Assembly (NCBI RefSeq): GCF_003966125.1
Contig: NZ_RXMA01000016.1
Location: 61,553-125,552 of the forward strand
Origin: Azospirillum griseum
GTDB taxonomy: Bacteria; Pseudomonadota; Alphaproteobacteria; Azospirillales; Azospirillaceae
Reading direction: 5' to 3'
Length of the DNA: 64,000 nucleotides
The translations under genes and the position numbers were made by a program. The notes under the pieces are model-generated. The model made no database searches, was not told the DNA's origin, and saw only the letters and a program-made list of their open reading frames with translations. Of this stretch, positions 27,406-40,610 are shown piece by piece; within the stretch, counting starts at the first letter, position 1, and each line of letters starts with the position of its first letter.

Positions 27406-28974
27406 ATGACGAACGCGTCCAGCGATGCGGTGGATCTGCTGATCGTCGGCGGCGGCGTGAACGGCGCGGGGATTGCCCGCGACGCGATTGGGCGGGGCCT
27501 GTCGGTGGTGCTGTGCGAACAGGGCGACCTTGCGGGCGCCACCTCGTCGGCCAGCACGAAGCTGATCCATGGCGGCCTCCGCTATCTCGAATATTACGAA
27601 TTCCGTCTGGTGCGCGAAGCGTTGCAGGAGCGCGAGGTGCTGTTGCGCGCCGCTCCGCACATTATTTGGCCGCTGCGCTTCATCTTGCCCCACGACAGCA
27701 GCATGCGCCCGGCCTGGATGGTGCGCATCGGCTTGTTCCTTTATGATCATTTGGGAAAGCGCAAGCTGCTGCCGGGATCGAACGGCGTCGATCTGACCCG
27801 TGCCCCGGCGGGCAAGCCGCTGACCGGTGATTTCACCAAGGCGTTCGAATATTCGGATTGCTGGGTGCAGGACAGCCGTCTGGTGGTGCTGAACGCCATG
27901 GACGCGCGCGAACGCGGGGCGGAAATCCTGACCCGCACCCGCTGCGAGAAGGCCCAGCGCCTGAACGGCGAATGGGTCGCCACGCTGGTCAACACCGACA
28001 GCGGCGAAACCCGCACCGTGCGCGCCCGCGCGCTGGTGAACGCCGCCGGTCCCTGGGTGCGCGACGTCATCAGCCGCCGCACCGGGGCCACGGTGGACAA
28101 GTCGGTGCGTCTGGTGAAGGGCAGTCACATCGTGGTTCCGAAGATGTATGAGGGCGATCACGCCTACATCTTCCAGAACGACGACCGCCGCATCGTCTTC
28201 GCCATTCCGTACGAGGGCAAATTCACCCTGATCGGCACGACCGACCAGGATTACACCGGCGATCCCGGTGCGGTGGCCATCGGCGACGATGAAATCACCT
28301 ACATGTGCCGGGCGGTGTCGCGCTACTTCAAGCGGCCCGTGACCGAAAGCGATGTGGTGTGGAGCTACAGCGGCGTGCGTCCGCTGTTCGACGACGCCAG
28401 CGGCAACGCGTCCGCCGTCACCCGCGATTACGTGCTGGAGATGGACACGCCCGCCGGACAAGCGCCGATGCTGTCGATCTTCGGCGGCAAGATCACCACC
28501 TTCCGCCGTCTGGCCGAAGAGGCGACCGACAAGCTGCTGGCCGCGCTGGGCCGCAAGGGCGGCTGCTGGACCGCCGATTTCGCGCTGCCCGGCGGCGACA
28601 TCGCCAACGCCGATTTCAACGCCTTCCTGACCGATCTGCGCCGCCGCCGCCCCTGGCTGCCCGAAGACACCGCGCTGCGCCTGGCCCGCGCCTATGGCAC
28701 GCGGGTGGACCGGGTGCTGGGCAAGGCCACCAGCCTGTCCGACCTGGGCCGCGATTTCGGCGGCGGGGTCTATGAAGCGGAACTGATCCACGCCGCCACC
28801 GAGGAGTTCGCCATCAGCGGCGAGGATTTCCTGTGGCGTCGTTCGAAACTTGGGCTGCACCTGGACGCGACGATCCGGGACGCCATCGGCGCGTGGTTTG
28901 ACCAGCGCCGACACGCTGCGGCGGCCGCCGCCGACAATCAGGGCGGGCGGCTGTCGATGGGAGGACTCCGGTGA
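27406..28974 (+). CDS. glpD: Aerobic glycerol-3-phosphate dehydrogenase
   Basis: Encodes 522 residues from ATG 27406 (GAGAGGAACG upstream). FAD-binding motif DLLIVGGGVNGAGIARDA is at the N-terminus, followed by SSASTKLIHGGLRYLEYYEF, the GlpD signature. Substrate and FAD contacts include GAEILTRTR, VNAAGPWV and FGGKITTFRRLAEEATD. The enzyme oxidises glycerol-3-phosphate to dihydroxyacetone phosphate and passes electrons to membrane quinone. It is the first gene of the glycerol operon; the last codon overlaps glpS (GTGA). GlpK, which makes its substrate, is encoded at the far end. Confidence 0.96.
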   Translation: MTNASSDAVDLLIVGGGVNGAGIARDAIGRGLSVVLCEQGDLAGATSSASTKLIHGGLRYLEYYEFRLVREALQEREVLLRAAPHIIWPLRFILPHDSSMRPAWMVRIGLFLYDHLGKRKLLPGSNGVDLTRAPAGKPLTGDFTKAFEYSDCWVQDSRLVVLNAMDARERGAEILTRTRCEKAQRLNGEWVATLVNTDSGETRTVRARALVNAAGPWVRDVISRRTGATVDKSVRLVKGSHIVVPKMYEGDHAYIFQNDDRRIVFAIPYEGKFTLIGTTDQDYTGDPGAVAIGDDEITYMCRAVSRYFKRPVTESDVVWSYSGVRPLFDDASGNASAVTRDYVLEMDTPAGQAPMLSIFGGKITTFRRLAEEATDKLLAALGRKGGCWTADFALPGGDIANADFNAFLTDLRRRRPWLPEDTALRLARAYGTRVDRVLGKATSLSDLGRDFGGGVYEAELIHAATEEFAISGEDFLWRRSKLGLHLDATIRDAIGAWFDQRRHAAAAAADNQGGRLSMGGLR

Positions 28975-30074
28975 CTGTAACCCTTGAGGGCGTCAGCAAA
29001 AAGGTTGGCGCCGATCTTCATCTTCACCCCCTGTCCCTGGCGCTCCAGCCCGGCACCTTCAACGTGCTGTTGGGCCGGACGCTGGCGGGCAAAACCACCC
29101 TGATGCGGCTGCTGGCCGGTCTGGACGCGCCCAGCGCCGGGCGGGTTCTGGAAAACGGCAAGGACGTGACGGGCGCGCCGGTTCGCCAGCGCGACATCGC
29201 CATGGTCTATCAGCAGTTCATCAATTATCCGGCGATGTCGGTCTACGACAACATCGCCTCGCCGCTGCGCCGTCAGGGCAAATCGGCGACCGAGATCGAC
29301 GCGCAGGTGCGGCGCACCGCCGACATGCTGCGCATCACCCCCTATCTGGGCCGCCTGCCCGCCGAACTGTCGGGTGGCCAGCAGCAGCGCTGCGCCATCG
29401 CCCGCGCGCTGGTGAAGAACGCCGGTCTGCTGCTGCTCGACGAGCCGCTGGTCAATCTGGATTACAAGCTGCGCGAGGAGCTGCGCGCCGAACTGCGCGA
29501 CATCTTCGCCGACGGCAAGACCACCGTGGTTTACGCCACCACCGAACCGCAAGAGGCGCTGATCCTGGGCGGGGCCGTCACGGTCCTGCACGAAGGCCGC
29601 CTGTTGCAGACCGGCCCGACCAACGCGGTGTTCCAGGCTCCGGCGACCGAGGAATGCGCGTCGGTGTTCAGCGACCCGCCGATGAACGTGCTGGAAGCCA
29701 TCCTGACCAACGACCGGGTGGCGCTCAGCGACGGGACCAGCCTGCCGCTGTCCGCCCACGACCGCAATTTGCCCGCCGGTCCCTGCCGCGTCGGCATCCG
29801 CGCCAACCATCTGACGGTGCTGCGCCGGTCCGACCGGCTGGTTCCGATCACCGGGCGGGTGGAACTGTCGGAAATCAGCGGTTCGGAAACCTTCATCCAC
29901 CTGCGCCACGGCAACACCACGCTGATCGCGCGGGAGGATGGCGTCCACACCCACCCCATCGGGTCCGAGATCCAGGTCTACGCCGACCCCGACCGCATCT
30001 TCGTCTTCTCCACGGCGGGCGACCTCGTCGCCGCTCCGCAGGGCCGACGCGGCATGCTGCGCAACATCGCGTGA
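28971..30074 (+). CDS. glpS: Glycerol ABC transporter ATPase GlpS
   Basis: Encodes 367 residues starting with GTG 28971, which overlaps the glpD stop. Walker A is GRTLAGKTT, signature LSGGQQQR and Walker B LLLLDEPLVNLD. The switch-loop histidine is missing: the usual THDQxEA reads TTEPQEA. A C-terminal TOBE region with GIRANHLTVL follows. It belongs to the glpSTPQUV glycerol uptake system described in rhizobia, where it pairs with GlpT. The motif losses here complement those in GlpT (see findings), implying one working and one degenerate ATP site in the heterodimer. Confidence 0.92.
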   Translation: MTVTLEGVSKKVGADLHLHPLSLALQPGTFNVLLGRTLAGKTTLMRLLAGLDAPSAGRVLENGKDVTGAPVRQRDIAMVYQQFINYPAMSVYDNIASPLRRQGKSATEIDAQVRRTADMLRITPYLGRLPAELSGGQQQRCAIARALVKNAGLLLLDEPLVNLDYKLREELRAELRDIFADGKTTVVYATTEPQEALILGGAVTVLHEGRLLQTGPTNAVFQAPATEECASVFSDPPMNVLEAILTNDRVALSDGTSLPLSAHDRNLPAGPCRVGIRANHLTVLRRSDRLVPITGRVELSEISGSETFIHLRHGNTTLIAREDGVHTHPIGSEIQVYADPDRIFVFSTAGDLVAAPQGRRGMLRNIA

Positions 30075-30086
30075 GGCGCTGACATC

Positions 30087-31184
30087 ATGGCGACCATTGA
30101 ATTCGACAATCTGGGCCATTCCTATCACCCCCGGCCCAGCTCGCCGACCGATTACGCCCTGCGCCGCCTGTCGCAGGAGTGGGAGGACGGCAAGGCCTAC
30201 GCGCTGCTCGGCCCGTCGGGCTGCGGCAAATCCACCCTGTTGAACATCATCTCCGGCCTGCTGGTTCCCAGCGAAGGGCGCGTGCTGTTCGACGGGCTGG
30301 ACGTGACCCGCTGCACCCCGGAAGAGCGCAACATCGCCCAGGTCTTCCAGTTCCCGGTCATCTACGACACGATGACCGTTTACGAAAACCTCGCCTTCCC
30401 GCTGCGCAACCGCAAGGTTCCCGAGGCCGATGTCGACCGCCGCGTCCGCCAAGTGGCCGAGGCGCTGGACCTGACGGCGGACTTGAAGAAGCGCGCTCAG
30501 CGGCTGACCCCGGACGCCAAGCAGAAGATTTCCATGGGGCGCGGTCTGGTGCGCTCCGACGTCGCGGCCATCCTGTTCGACGAGCCGCTGACCGTCATCG
30601 ACCCGCACACCAAATGGATTTTGCGCCGCAAGCTGCGCCAGATTCACGAGGAATACCGCCTGACCATGATCTATGTGACCCACGATCAGGTGGAGGCGCT
30701 GACCTTCGCCGACAAGGTCGCGGTCATGTATGAAGGGGCCATGGTCCAGTTGGGCACCCCGCAGGAGCTGTTCGAAGCCCCGCGCCACACCTTCGTCGGC
30801 TACTTCATCGGCAGCCCCGGCATCAACCTGATGCCCTGCACGCTGGGCGGCGATCAGGCCATCGTCGAAGGGATTTCCATCCCGCTCGCCCCCGGTTCGG
30901 CCAACGGCCTGCCCAACCACGAACTGCCGAAGGTCGGTGCCAAGTTCGAACTGGGCATCCGCCCGGAGTTCGTCGAGCTGACCCGCAGCGGGACCGCCGG
31001 GTCGATCCCGGTGCAGGTGGTTGGGGTGGATGATCTCGGCACCTCGAAGCTGGCGACCGTCCGCATGGGCAGCCACACGCTGAAGGCGCGGCTGTCCGAG
31101 GATCAGGAAATCCCGCTCGACGCCGCCATCCGCTTCCCCACCCGGTGGACCAAGCTCTACCACGACAGCTATCTCGTGAATTGA
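30087..31184 (+). CDS. glpT: Glycerol ABC transporter ATPase GlpT
   Basis: Encodes 365 residues. Walker A GPSGCGKST, Q-loop QVFQFPVIYDTMTV, Walker B AILFDEPLTVID and switch His YVTHDQVEAL are intact, but the ABC signature LSGGQ is replaced by LTPDAKQKISMGRGL. The C-terminal domain (GIRPEFVELT) is TOBE-like. It starts 12 bases after glpS. The gene name follows the rhizobial glycerol ABC operon and must not be confused with the E. coli glycerol-3-phosphate antiporter GlpT. Confidence 0.92.
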   Translation: MATIEFDNLGHSYHPRPSSPTDYALRRLSQEWEDGKAYALLGPSGCGKSTLLNIISGLLVPSEGRVLFDGLDVTRCTPEERNIAQVFQFPVIYDTMTVYENLAFPLRNRKVPEADVDRRVRQVAEALDLTADLKKRAQRLTPDAKQKISMGRGLVRSDVAAILFDEPLTVIDPHTKWILRRKLRQIHEEYRLTMIYVTHDQVEALTFADKVAVMYEGAMVQLGTPQELFEAPRHTFVGYFIGSPGINLMPCTLGGDQAIVEGISIPLAPGSANGLPNHELPKVGAKFELGIRPEFVELTRSGTAGSIPVQVVGVDDLGTSKLATVRMGSHTLKARLSEDQEIPLDAAIRFPTRWTKLYHDSYLVN

Positions 31185-31196
31185 GGAGCCAACGCC

Positions 31197-32068
<872 letters not shown>

Positions 32069-32072
<4 letters not shown>

Positions 32073-32938
32073 GCAAGGCCGCCGCTCTCGCCCCTGGTTC
32101 TCTCGCCGCGCCCGCCAACATCCGCAAAGCGCAATCGCGTGTGTCGCGCCGAACCATCATCCTGGTTGCCTACATCGTCTTTTTGATGTTGCCCATCTAT
32201 TGGATGGTCAACATGTCATTCAAGACGAATGAGGAAATTCTTTCTGGATTGACTTTGTTCCCGCAAGCGCCGACACTGCGGAACTACGCGATCATCTTCA
32301 CGGACCCGAGCTGGTACAGCGGTTACATCAACTCGATCTATTACGTCACGCTGAACACGGTAATTTCGCTGCTGGTGGCCTTGCCCGCCGCCTACGCCTT
32401 CTCCCGCTATCGCTTCATCGGCGACAAGCATGTGTTCTTCTGGCTGCTGACCAACAAGATGGCCCCGCCCGCCGTCTTCCTGCTGCCCTTCTTCCAGCTC
32501 TATTCGGAAGTCGGTCTGTTCGACACGCACATCGCGGTGGCGCTGGCCCACTGCCTGTTCAACGTGCCGCTCGCGGTGTGGATTTTGGAAGGCTTCATGT
32601 CCGGCGTGCCGCGTGAAATCGACGAGATGGCCTACATCGACGGTTACAGCTTCCCGCGTTTCTTCACCACCGTGTTCATGCCGATGATCCGCGCCGGGAT
32701 CGGTGTCACCGCCTTCTTCTGCTTCATGTTCAGTTGGGTGGAACTGTTGCTGGCCCGCACGCTGACCTCGGTCAACGCCAAGCCGATCGCCGCGACGATG
32801 ACCCGCACGGTCAGCGCGTCGGGCATGGATTGGGGCTTGTTGGCGGCGGCGGGGGTGCTGACCATCCTGCCGGGCGCGCTGGTGATCTGGTTTGTCCGCA
32901 ACTACATCGCCAAGGGCTTCGCCCTGGGCCGCGTGTGA
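32069..32938 (+). CDS. glpQ: Glycerol ABC transporter permease GlpQ
   Basis: Encodes 289 residues from ATG 32069, overlapping glpP by four bases. Six helices are present; the MalG-like features are LPIYWMVNMSFKTNEE near the N-terminus and the EAA loop DEMAYIDGYSFPRFFTTVFM. It is the second channel subunit. The name is that of the rhizobial glycerol operon, not of glycerophosphodiesterase GlpQ. Confidence 0.92.
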
Positions 32939-32954
32939 TCGGGAGGTCGCGACC

Positions 32955-33233
32955 ATGGATTTGCAATGGATGGCGTGGACCCTGCCGACCGCGCTCTTTT
33001 TCACCGGGATTGCCTCCATGCTGGTCCTGATGACCGTGTGGGAACTGGTGTCGCCGACGGTGGAGGCCAAGGGCTTCCTGCCGATGCGCACCACCCGTGG
33101 CGACCGTTTGTTCATCGGGCTTCTGGGCAGCGCCTTCATCCATCTGGGATGGTTGGCGGCGACCGATGCCGCGCTGTGGGGGGCGCTGGGCGTTTCCCTG
33201 GTGTGGACTGCCTTCGTCATCCGGTTCGGCTGA
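32955..33233 (+). CDS. glpU: Small DUF2160-type membrane protein GlpU
   Basis: Encodes 92 residues with three hydrophobic segments: WTLPTALFFTGIASMLVLMTV (abbreviated here to its centre, about 7-26), a second near 52-68 (GLLGSAFIHLGWLAA) and a third near 74-88. The polar loop FLPMRTTRGDRLFIGLLGS links the first two. Position between permease and binding protein, and the length, match the conserved small membrane protein (glpU, DUF2160) of glycerol ABC operons. Its role is not established; it may stabilise the permease or gate glycerol. It starts 16 bases after glpQ. Confidence 0.85.
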   Translation: MDLQWMAWTLPTALFFTGIASMLVLMTVWELVSPTVEAKGFLPMRTTRGDRLFIGLLGSAFIHLGWLAATDAALWGALGVSLVWTAFVIRFG

Positions 33234-33301
33234 AGAACCGAACCGGTCCTTCAAGAACAGCTCTCTCGGTCAACCAAGATTTGATCCAATTGGGAGGAAT
33301 C

Positions 33302-35089
<1,788 letters not shown>

Positions 35090-35140
35090 CACGGGTGGCG
35101 GTTGACGGTTCACCCTCCTGGTTGCGCCGGGGGTAAACCT

Positions 35141-35176
35141 GGGGCGGCGGTTCGCGCCGCCGCCCCGCTTTTCTTA
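35141..35176 (+). terminator. Terminator after glpV
   Basis: GGGGCGGCG and CGCCGCCCC form the core of a stem around GTTCG, followed by GCTTTTCTT. It may reduce read-through into glpK and so lower kinase relative to transporter. Confidence 0.8.
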
Positions 35177-35181
35177 TGGTT

Positions 35182-35335
35182 CCCCTTTTCCGTTCCGGGA
35201 GAGGGAAGGGACCCGCGCAGCGGGACGGGTGCGGGGATGGCATGGCGAATCCCTGGGGCGTGATCGCCGCACCACCTTCAGCACCATTTTCCCGTTGACC
35301 TGCGGTTCCCCTCCCTCTGCCGGAACGGAAGAGGG
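35182..35335. repeat. Imperfect long inverted repeat (intergenic repeat element)
   Basis: Two arms of about 29 bp, 35182-35210 and 35306-35335, share TTCCGTTCCGG and AGAGGG in opposite orientation, enclosing a segment with ACCCGCGCAGCGGGACGGGT. The layout resembles the short GC-rich intergenic repeats found between genes in many proteobacteria. It separates glpV from glpK and leaves only 38 bases before the glpK start. Confidence 0.55.
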
Positions 35336-35373
35336 TACACACGACACGACGCCATCCCAGGGGGAAACCACCC

Positions 35374-36864
<1,491 letters not shown>

Positions 36865-36879
36865 AGCTGTGATTGGTGG

Positions 36880-36920
36880 GGCCATGCCGGTGGTTTTGCG
36901 CCACCGGCATGGCCTTTTCT
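36880..36920. terminator. Strong bidirectional terminator between glpK and the pyc operon
   Basis: The perfect 14-bp stem GGCCATGCCGGTGG / CCACCGGCATGGCC with a 7-nt loop is followed by TTTTCTT. It closes both convergent regulons, glycerol from the left and lactate/pyc from the right. Confidence 0.92.
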
Positions 36921-36927
36921 TACCAAA

Positions 36928-37149
36928 TCACTCCGGGGCCGTTCGCCCGCCGCCCCGCGCCGCCCGCCGGAATCGCGTCATGGCGATTTCCAGCAGGGCG
37001 GCGTCGCTGACCTCCGCCCCGTCCAGCACATGGCGATGGCGGCGGTTGCTGCCCTGGCCCGCCCGGCGCACGTCGTGGCCCAGCTTGCGCAGGTGCAGGA
37101 TCGCTTCGTAGAGCCGCTGCGGCTCACCGGTGGCGACGCGCGTGGACAT
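36928..37149 (-). CDS. Small hypothetical protein cotranscribed with pyc
   Basis: Encodes 73 residues from ATG 37149, preceded on its strand by GAGGGAGGGC; it starts 14 bases after the pyc stop. The sequence begins MSTRVATGEPQRLYEAILHL and continues RKLGHDVRRAGQGSNRRHRH, then VLDGAEVSDAALLEIAMTRF. It is very basic with two likely amphipathic helices, no cysteine pair, no signal and no membrane segment. I do not recognise the family. An HTH-like nucleic-acid binder is possible. Close coupling to pyruvate carboxylase suggests a linked or merely cotranscribed role. Confidence 0.65.
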   Translation of the reverse strand: MSTRVATGEPQRLYEAILHLRKLGHDVRRAGQGSNRRHRHVLDGAEVSDAALLEIAMTRFRRAARGGGRTAPE

Positions 37150-37163
37150 GACCGCGCCCTCCC

Positions 37164-40100
37164 TCACGCCAGCACGACCAGCAGGTCCTTGGTTTCGACG
37201 CTGCGGCCCTGGATGGCGACGATGCGTTCCACCACCCCGGCGCGCTCGGCCCGGACGGTGGTTTCCATCTTCATCGCTTCCAGCGACACCAGCGAATCAC
37301 CCGCTTCCACCGTCTGTCCGGGTTGAACCAGGATGCCGGTGACGAGGCCGGGCATCGGCGCGCCGACATGGGCCGGGTTGCCGTCCTCCGCCTTGGGGTG
37401 GGCGGCGCGGGCGGGGGCAACCTTGCGGTCGCTGATTTTGATCGTGCGCGGCTGGCCGTTCAGCTCGAAGAAGACGGCGCGGCGGCCCTCCTCGTCGGCC
37501 TCGCCGGTCGCCAGATAGCGGATCAGCAGCGCCTTGCCGGGTTCCAGCTCGACGCTGGTTTCCTCGCCCTGGATCAGCCCGTGGAAGAAGACCGGGGTCG
37601 AGAGCACGCTGACGTCGCCGTAGCTCTTGCGGTGCTGGGCGAAGTCGGTGAACACCTTCGGGTACATCAGGTAGGAGGCAAGCTGCCGGTCGTCGATGGC
37701 CAACCCGGTCTTGGTGGCGGCGGCGGCGCGTTCGGCCTCCAGATCGGCGGGCGGCATGGTGGCACCCGGTCGGGCCGACAGCGGGGCCTCGCCCTTCAGA
37801 ACCTTGCGCTGCAACGCCTCGGGGAAGCCGCCGGGGGGCTGGCCCAGCTCGCCGCGCATCAGTTGCACGACGGACTCGGGGAAGGCGATCTCCTTGGCGG
37901 GGTCGAGGATGTCGGCCTCGGTCAGGCCGCCCGTCACCATCATCAGCGCCATGTCGCCGACGACCTTGGAGGTCGGCGTCACCTTCACGATGTCGCCGAA
38001 CAGCCGGTTCACGGTGGCGTAGGCGCGGACCACATCGTCCCAATGATGCTCCTCAATCCCCAGCGAGCGGGCCTGTTCGCGCAGGTTGGTGTATTGCCCG
38101 CCCGGCATTTCGTGGCGGTAGACCTCCGACGATCCCGACCGGATGGTGCTTTCAAACGGCGCGTAGGCGGCGCGCACCTCCTCCCAATAATGGGCGATGC
38201 GGCGGATGGAGTCGGGGTCGAGGCCGCTGTCGCGCGGGGTGTGGCGCAGCGCGGCGACGATGGACCCCAACGGCGGTTGCGAGGTCAGGCCGGACAGGCT
38301 GTCCATCGCCGCGTCCACCGCGTCCACCCCGGCGTCCACGGCGGCCAGCACGCTGGCCGCACTCGCCCCGGAGGTGTCGTGCGTGTGGAAATGGATCGGC
38401 AGGCCGACTTCCTGCTTCAGCGTGCGGATCAGCAGCGACGCGGCGGCGGGCTTGCACAGCCCGGCCATGTCCTTGATCCCCAGAATGTGCGCGCCCGCCG
38501 CCTCCAGCTCCTTGGCCAGCGCGACGTAATAGGCCAGATCGTATTTGGGCCGCGACGGGTCGAGCAGATCGCCGGTGTAGCAGATCGCCGCCTCGCAGAT
38601 CGCCCCGGTGTCGCGCACGGCGTCGATGGCGACGCGCATGTTGTCCACCCAATTCAGGCTGTCGAAGACGCGGAACACGTCCACGCCGCTGCCCGCCGCC
38701 TGTTGGACGAACTGGCGCACCACATTGTCGGGGTAATTGGCGTAACCGACGGCGTTGGACGCGCGCAGCAGCATTTGCAGCAGCAGGTTCGGCATGGCGC
38801 TGCGCAAGCCGTCCAGCCGTTCCCACGGGTCTTCCTTCAGGAAGCGCATGGCGACGTCGAAGGTCGCCCCGCCCCAGCATTCCACCGAAAACAGATCGGG
38901 CAGCAGGCGGGCGTAGGCCGGGGCGACCGCCAGCAGGTCATGGCTGCGCACGCGGGTCGCCAGCAGCGATTGGTGGGCGTCGCGGAAGCTGGTGTCGGTG
39001 ATCAGCGTCTTGGTCTGCGCCCGCATCCAGCGGGCGACGGCGTCGGCCCCCTGGGTCTGCAACACCTGCTTCAGGCCGGGGGGCGGGGCGTCGTGGGACA
39101 CGAACGGGGCCTTCGGTTCCGCCGGGCGCGGGTGGTTGCCCGCCTTAAGCTCCGGGTTGCCGTTCACCATCACATCGGCCAGGAAGGTCAGCAGCCGGGT
39201 GGCGCGGTCGCGGCGCGGCGGGCGCTGGAACAGCTCCGGCGTGGTGTCGATGAAACGGGTGGTGTAGGCCCCGCTGCGGAACAGCGGGTGGTCGATCAGC
39301 GCTTCCAGAAAGGCGAGGTTGGTGGCGACACCGCGAATGCGGAACTCGCGCAGGGCGCGGTCCATGCGGGCGATCGCCTCCTCCGGCGTCGGTGCCCAGG
39401 AGACGACCTTTTCCAGCAGGCTGTCGTAATGGCGGGTGATGAGCGCGCCGGAAAAGGCGGTGCCGCCGTCCAGCCGGATGCCGAAACCGTTGGCCCCGCG
39501 ATAGGCGGTGATGCGGCCGTAATCGGGGATGAAGCTGTTGTCGGGATCCTCGGTCGTGATGCGGCACTGGATGGCGTGGCCGGAAAGGCGGATGCCGGGC
39601 TGGTCGGGCACGCCGCTGGCCTCGTCGCCGATGGCGGCCCCGGCGGCGATGCGAATCTGCGCCTTGACGATGTCGATGCCGGTCACGACCTCGGTGATCG
39701 TGTGTTCGACCTGGACGCGCGGGTTGACCTCGATGAAGTAAAAGGCCCCGGTGTCGGCGTCCATCAGGAATTCGACGGTTCCGGCGTTGCGGTACTGGGC
39801 CGCGCGCGCCAGCTTCAGCGCGGCGTCGCACAGGCCCAGCCGCTCGTCGGTGGTCAGATAGACGGCGGGTGCGCGCTCGACGACCTTCTGGTTGCGGCGC
39901 TGCACGGTGCAATCGCGCTCGAACAGATGGACGAGGTTGCCGTGGGAATCGCCGATCACCTGCACCTCGACATGGCGGGCGCGGCGAACCAGCTTTTCCA
40001 GATAGACTTCACCGTTGCCAAAGGCGGCCAGCGCCTCGCGCCGGGCAGCGGCGACCAGATCGGGCAGCTCCTTGGCGGTTTCGATGACGCGCATGCCGCG

Positions 40101-40610
40101 CCCGCCACCGCCCCAACTGGCCTTCAGCATCAGCGGATAGCCGACCTCCTCGGCCAGCCGCGCGGTTTCCACCGGATCGTCGGGCAAGGCACCGGTGGCG
40201 GGCATGACCGGAACCCCCGCCGCCACCGCCAGATTGCGCGCCGCCACCTTGTTGCCCAGCAACCGCATGGTGTCGGACGACGGCCCGACGAAGGTGATGC
40301 CGTTGGCCGCACAGGCGTCGGCGAAGGCCGGGTTTTCCGACAGGAAGCCGTAGCCGGGATGGATGGCGTCGGCCCCGGTCTGCTTGGCCACGTCGATGAT
40401 GGCGTCGATGTCGAGATAGGCCTCGATCGGCCCCTTGCCCTCGCCGATGCGGTAACTCTCGTCCGCTTTGAAGCGGTGCAGCGCGAAACGGTCTTCCGTC
40501 GAATAGACGGCGACGGTGGGGATCCCCAGTTCGGTGGCCGCGCGCAGCACGCGGATGGCGATCTCGCCGCGATTGGCGACCAGAAGTTTGCGGAAGACGG
40601 GCGTCGGCAT
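37164..40610 (-). CDS. pyc: Pyruvate carboxylase
   Basis: Encodes 1148 residues, full length for the single-chain alpha4 enzyme. Domains in order: biotin carboxylase (about 1-460; KLLVANRGEIAIRV, ATP-grasp GGGGRGMRV, EVNPRVQVEHTITE), carboxyltransferase (about 540-850; ATFDVAMRFLKEDPWERL and HFHTHDTSGA), allosteric linker, and a C-terminal biotinyl domain with the lysine in LEAMKMET. ATG 40610 is preceded by TTTTGAGGAAC; the longer frame upstream is low-complexity and unlikely. It makes oxaloacetate from pyruvate, bicarbonate and ATP. It follows lutC by 141 bases on the same strand and probably receives lactate-induced transcription. Confidence 0.96.
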   Translation of the reverse strand: MPTPVFRKLLVANRGEIAIRVLRAATELGIPTVAVYSTEDRFALHRFKADESYRIGEGKGPIEAYLDIDAIIDVAKQTGADAIHPGYGFLSENPAFADACAANGITFVGPSSDTMRLLGNKVAARNLAVAAGVPVMPATGALPDDPVETARLAEEVGYPLMLKASWGGGGRGMRVIETAKELPDLVAAARREALAAFGNGEVYLEKLVRRARHVEVQVIGDSHGNLVHLFERDCTVQRRNQKVVERAPAVYLTTDERLGLCDAALKLARAAQYRNAGTVEFLMDADTGAFYFIEVNPRVQVEHTITEVVTGIDIVKAQIRIAAGAAIGDEASGVPDQPGIRLSGHAIQCRITTEDPDNSFIPDYGRITAYRGANGFGIRLDGGTAFSGALITRHYDSLLEKVVSWAPTPEEAIARMDRALREFRIRGVATNLAFLEALIDHPLFRSGAYTTRFIDTTPELFQRPPRRDRATRLLTFLADVMVNGNPELKAGNHPRPAEPKAPFVSHDAPPPGLKQVLQTQGADAVARWMRAQTKTLITDTSFRDAHQSLLATRVRSHDLLAVAPAYARLLPDLFSVECWGGATFDVAMRFLKEDPWERLDGLRSAMPNLLLQMLLRASNAVGYANYPDNVVRQFVQQAAGSGVDVFRVFDSLNWVDNMRVAIDAVRDTGAICEAAICYTGDLLDPSRPKYDLAYYVALAKELEAAGAHILGIKDMAGLCKPAAASLLIRTLKQEVGLPIHFHTHDTSGASAASVLAAVDAGVDAVDAAMDSLSGLTSQPPLGSIVAALRHTPRDSGLDPDSIRRIAHYWEEVRAAYAPFESTIRSGSSEVYRHEMPGGQYTNLREQARSLGIEEHHWDDVVRAYATVNRLFGDIVKVTPTSKVVGDMALMMVTGGLTEADILDPAKEIAFPESVVQLMRGELGQPPGGFPEALQRKVLKGEAPLSARPGATMPPADLEAERAAAATKTGLAIDDRQLASYLMYPKVFTDFAQHRKSYGDVSVLSTPVFFHGLIQGEETSVELEPGKALLIRYLATGEADEEGRRAVFFELNGQPRTIKISDRKVAPARAAHPKAEDGNPAHVGAPMPGLVTGILVQPGQTVEAGDSLVSLEAMKMETTVRAERAGVVERIVAIQGRSVETKDLLVVLA

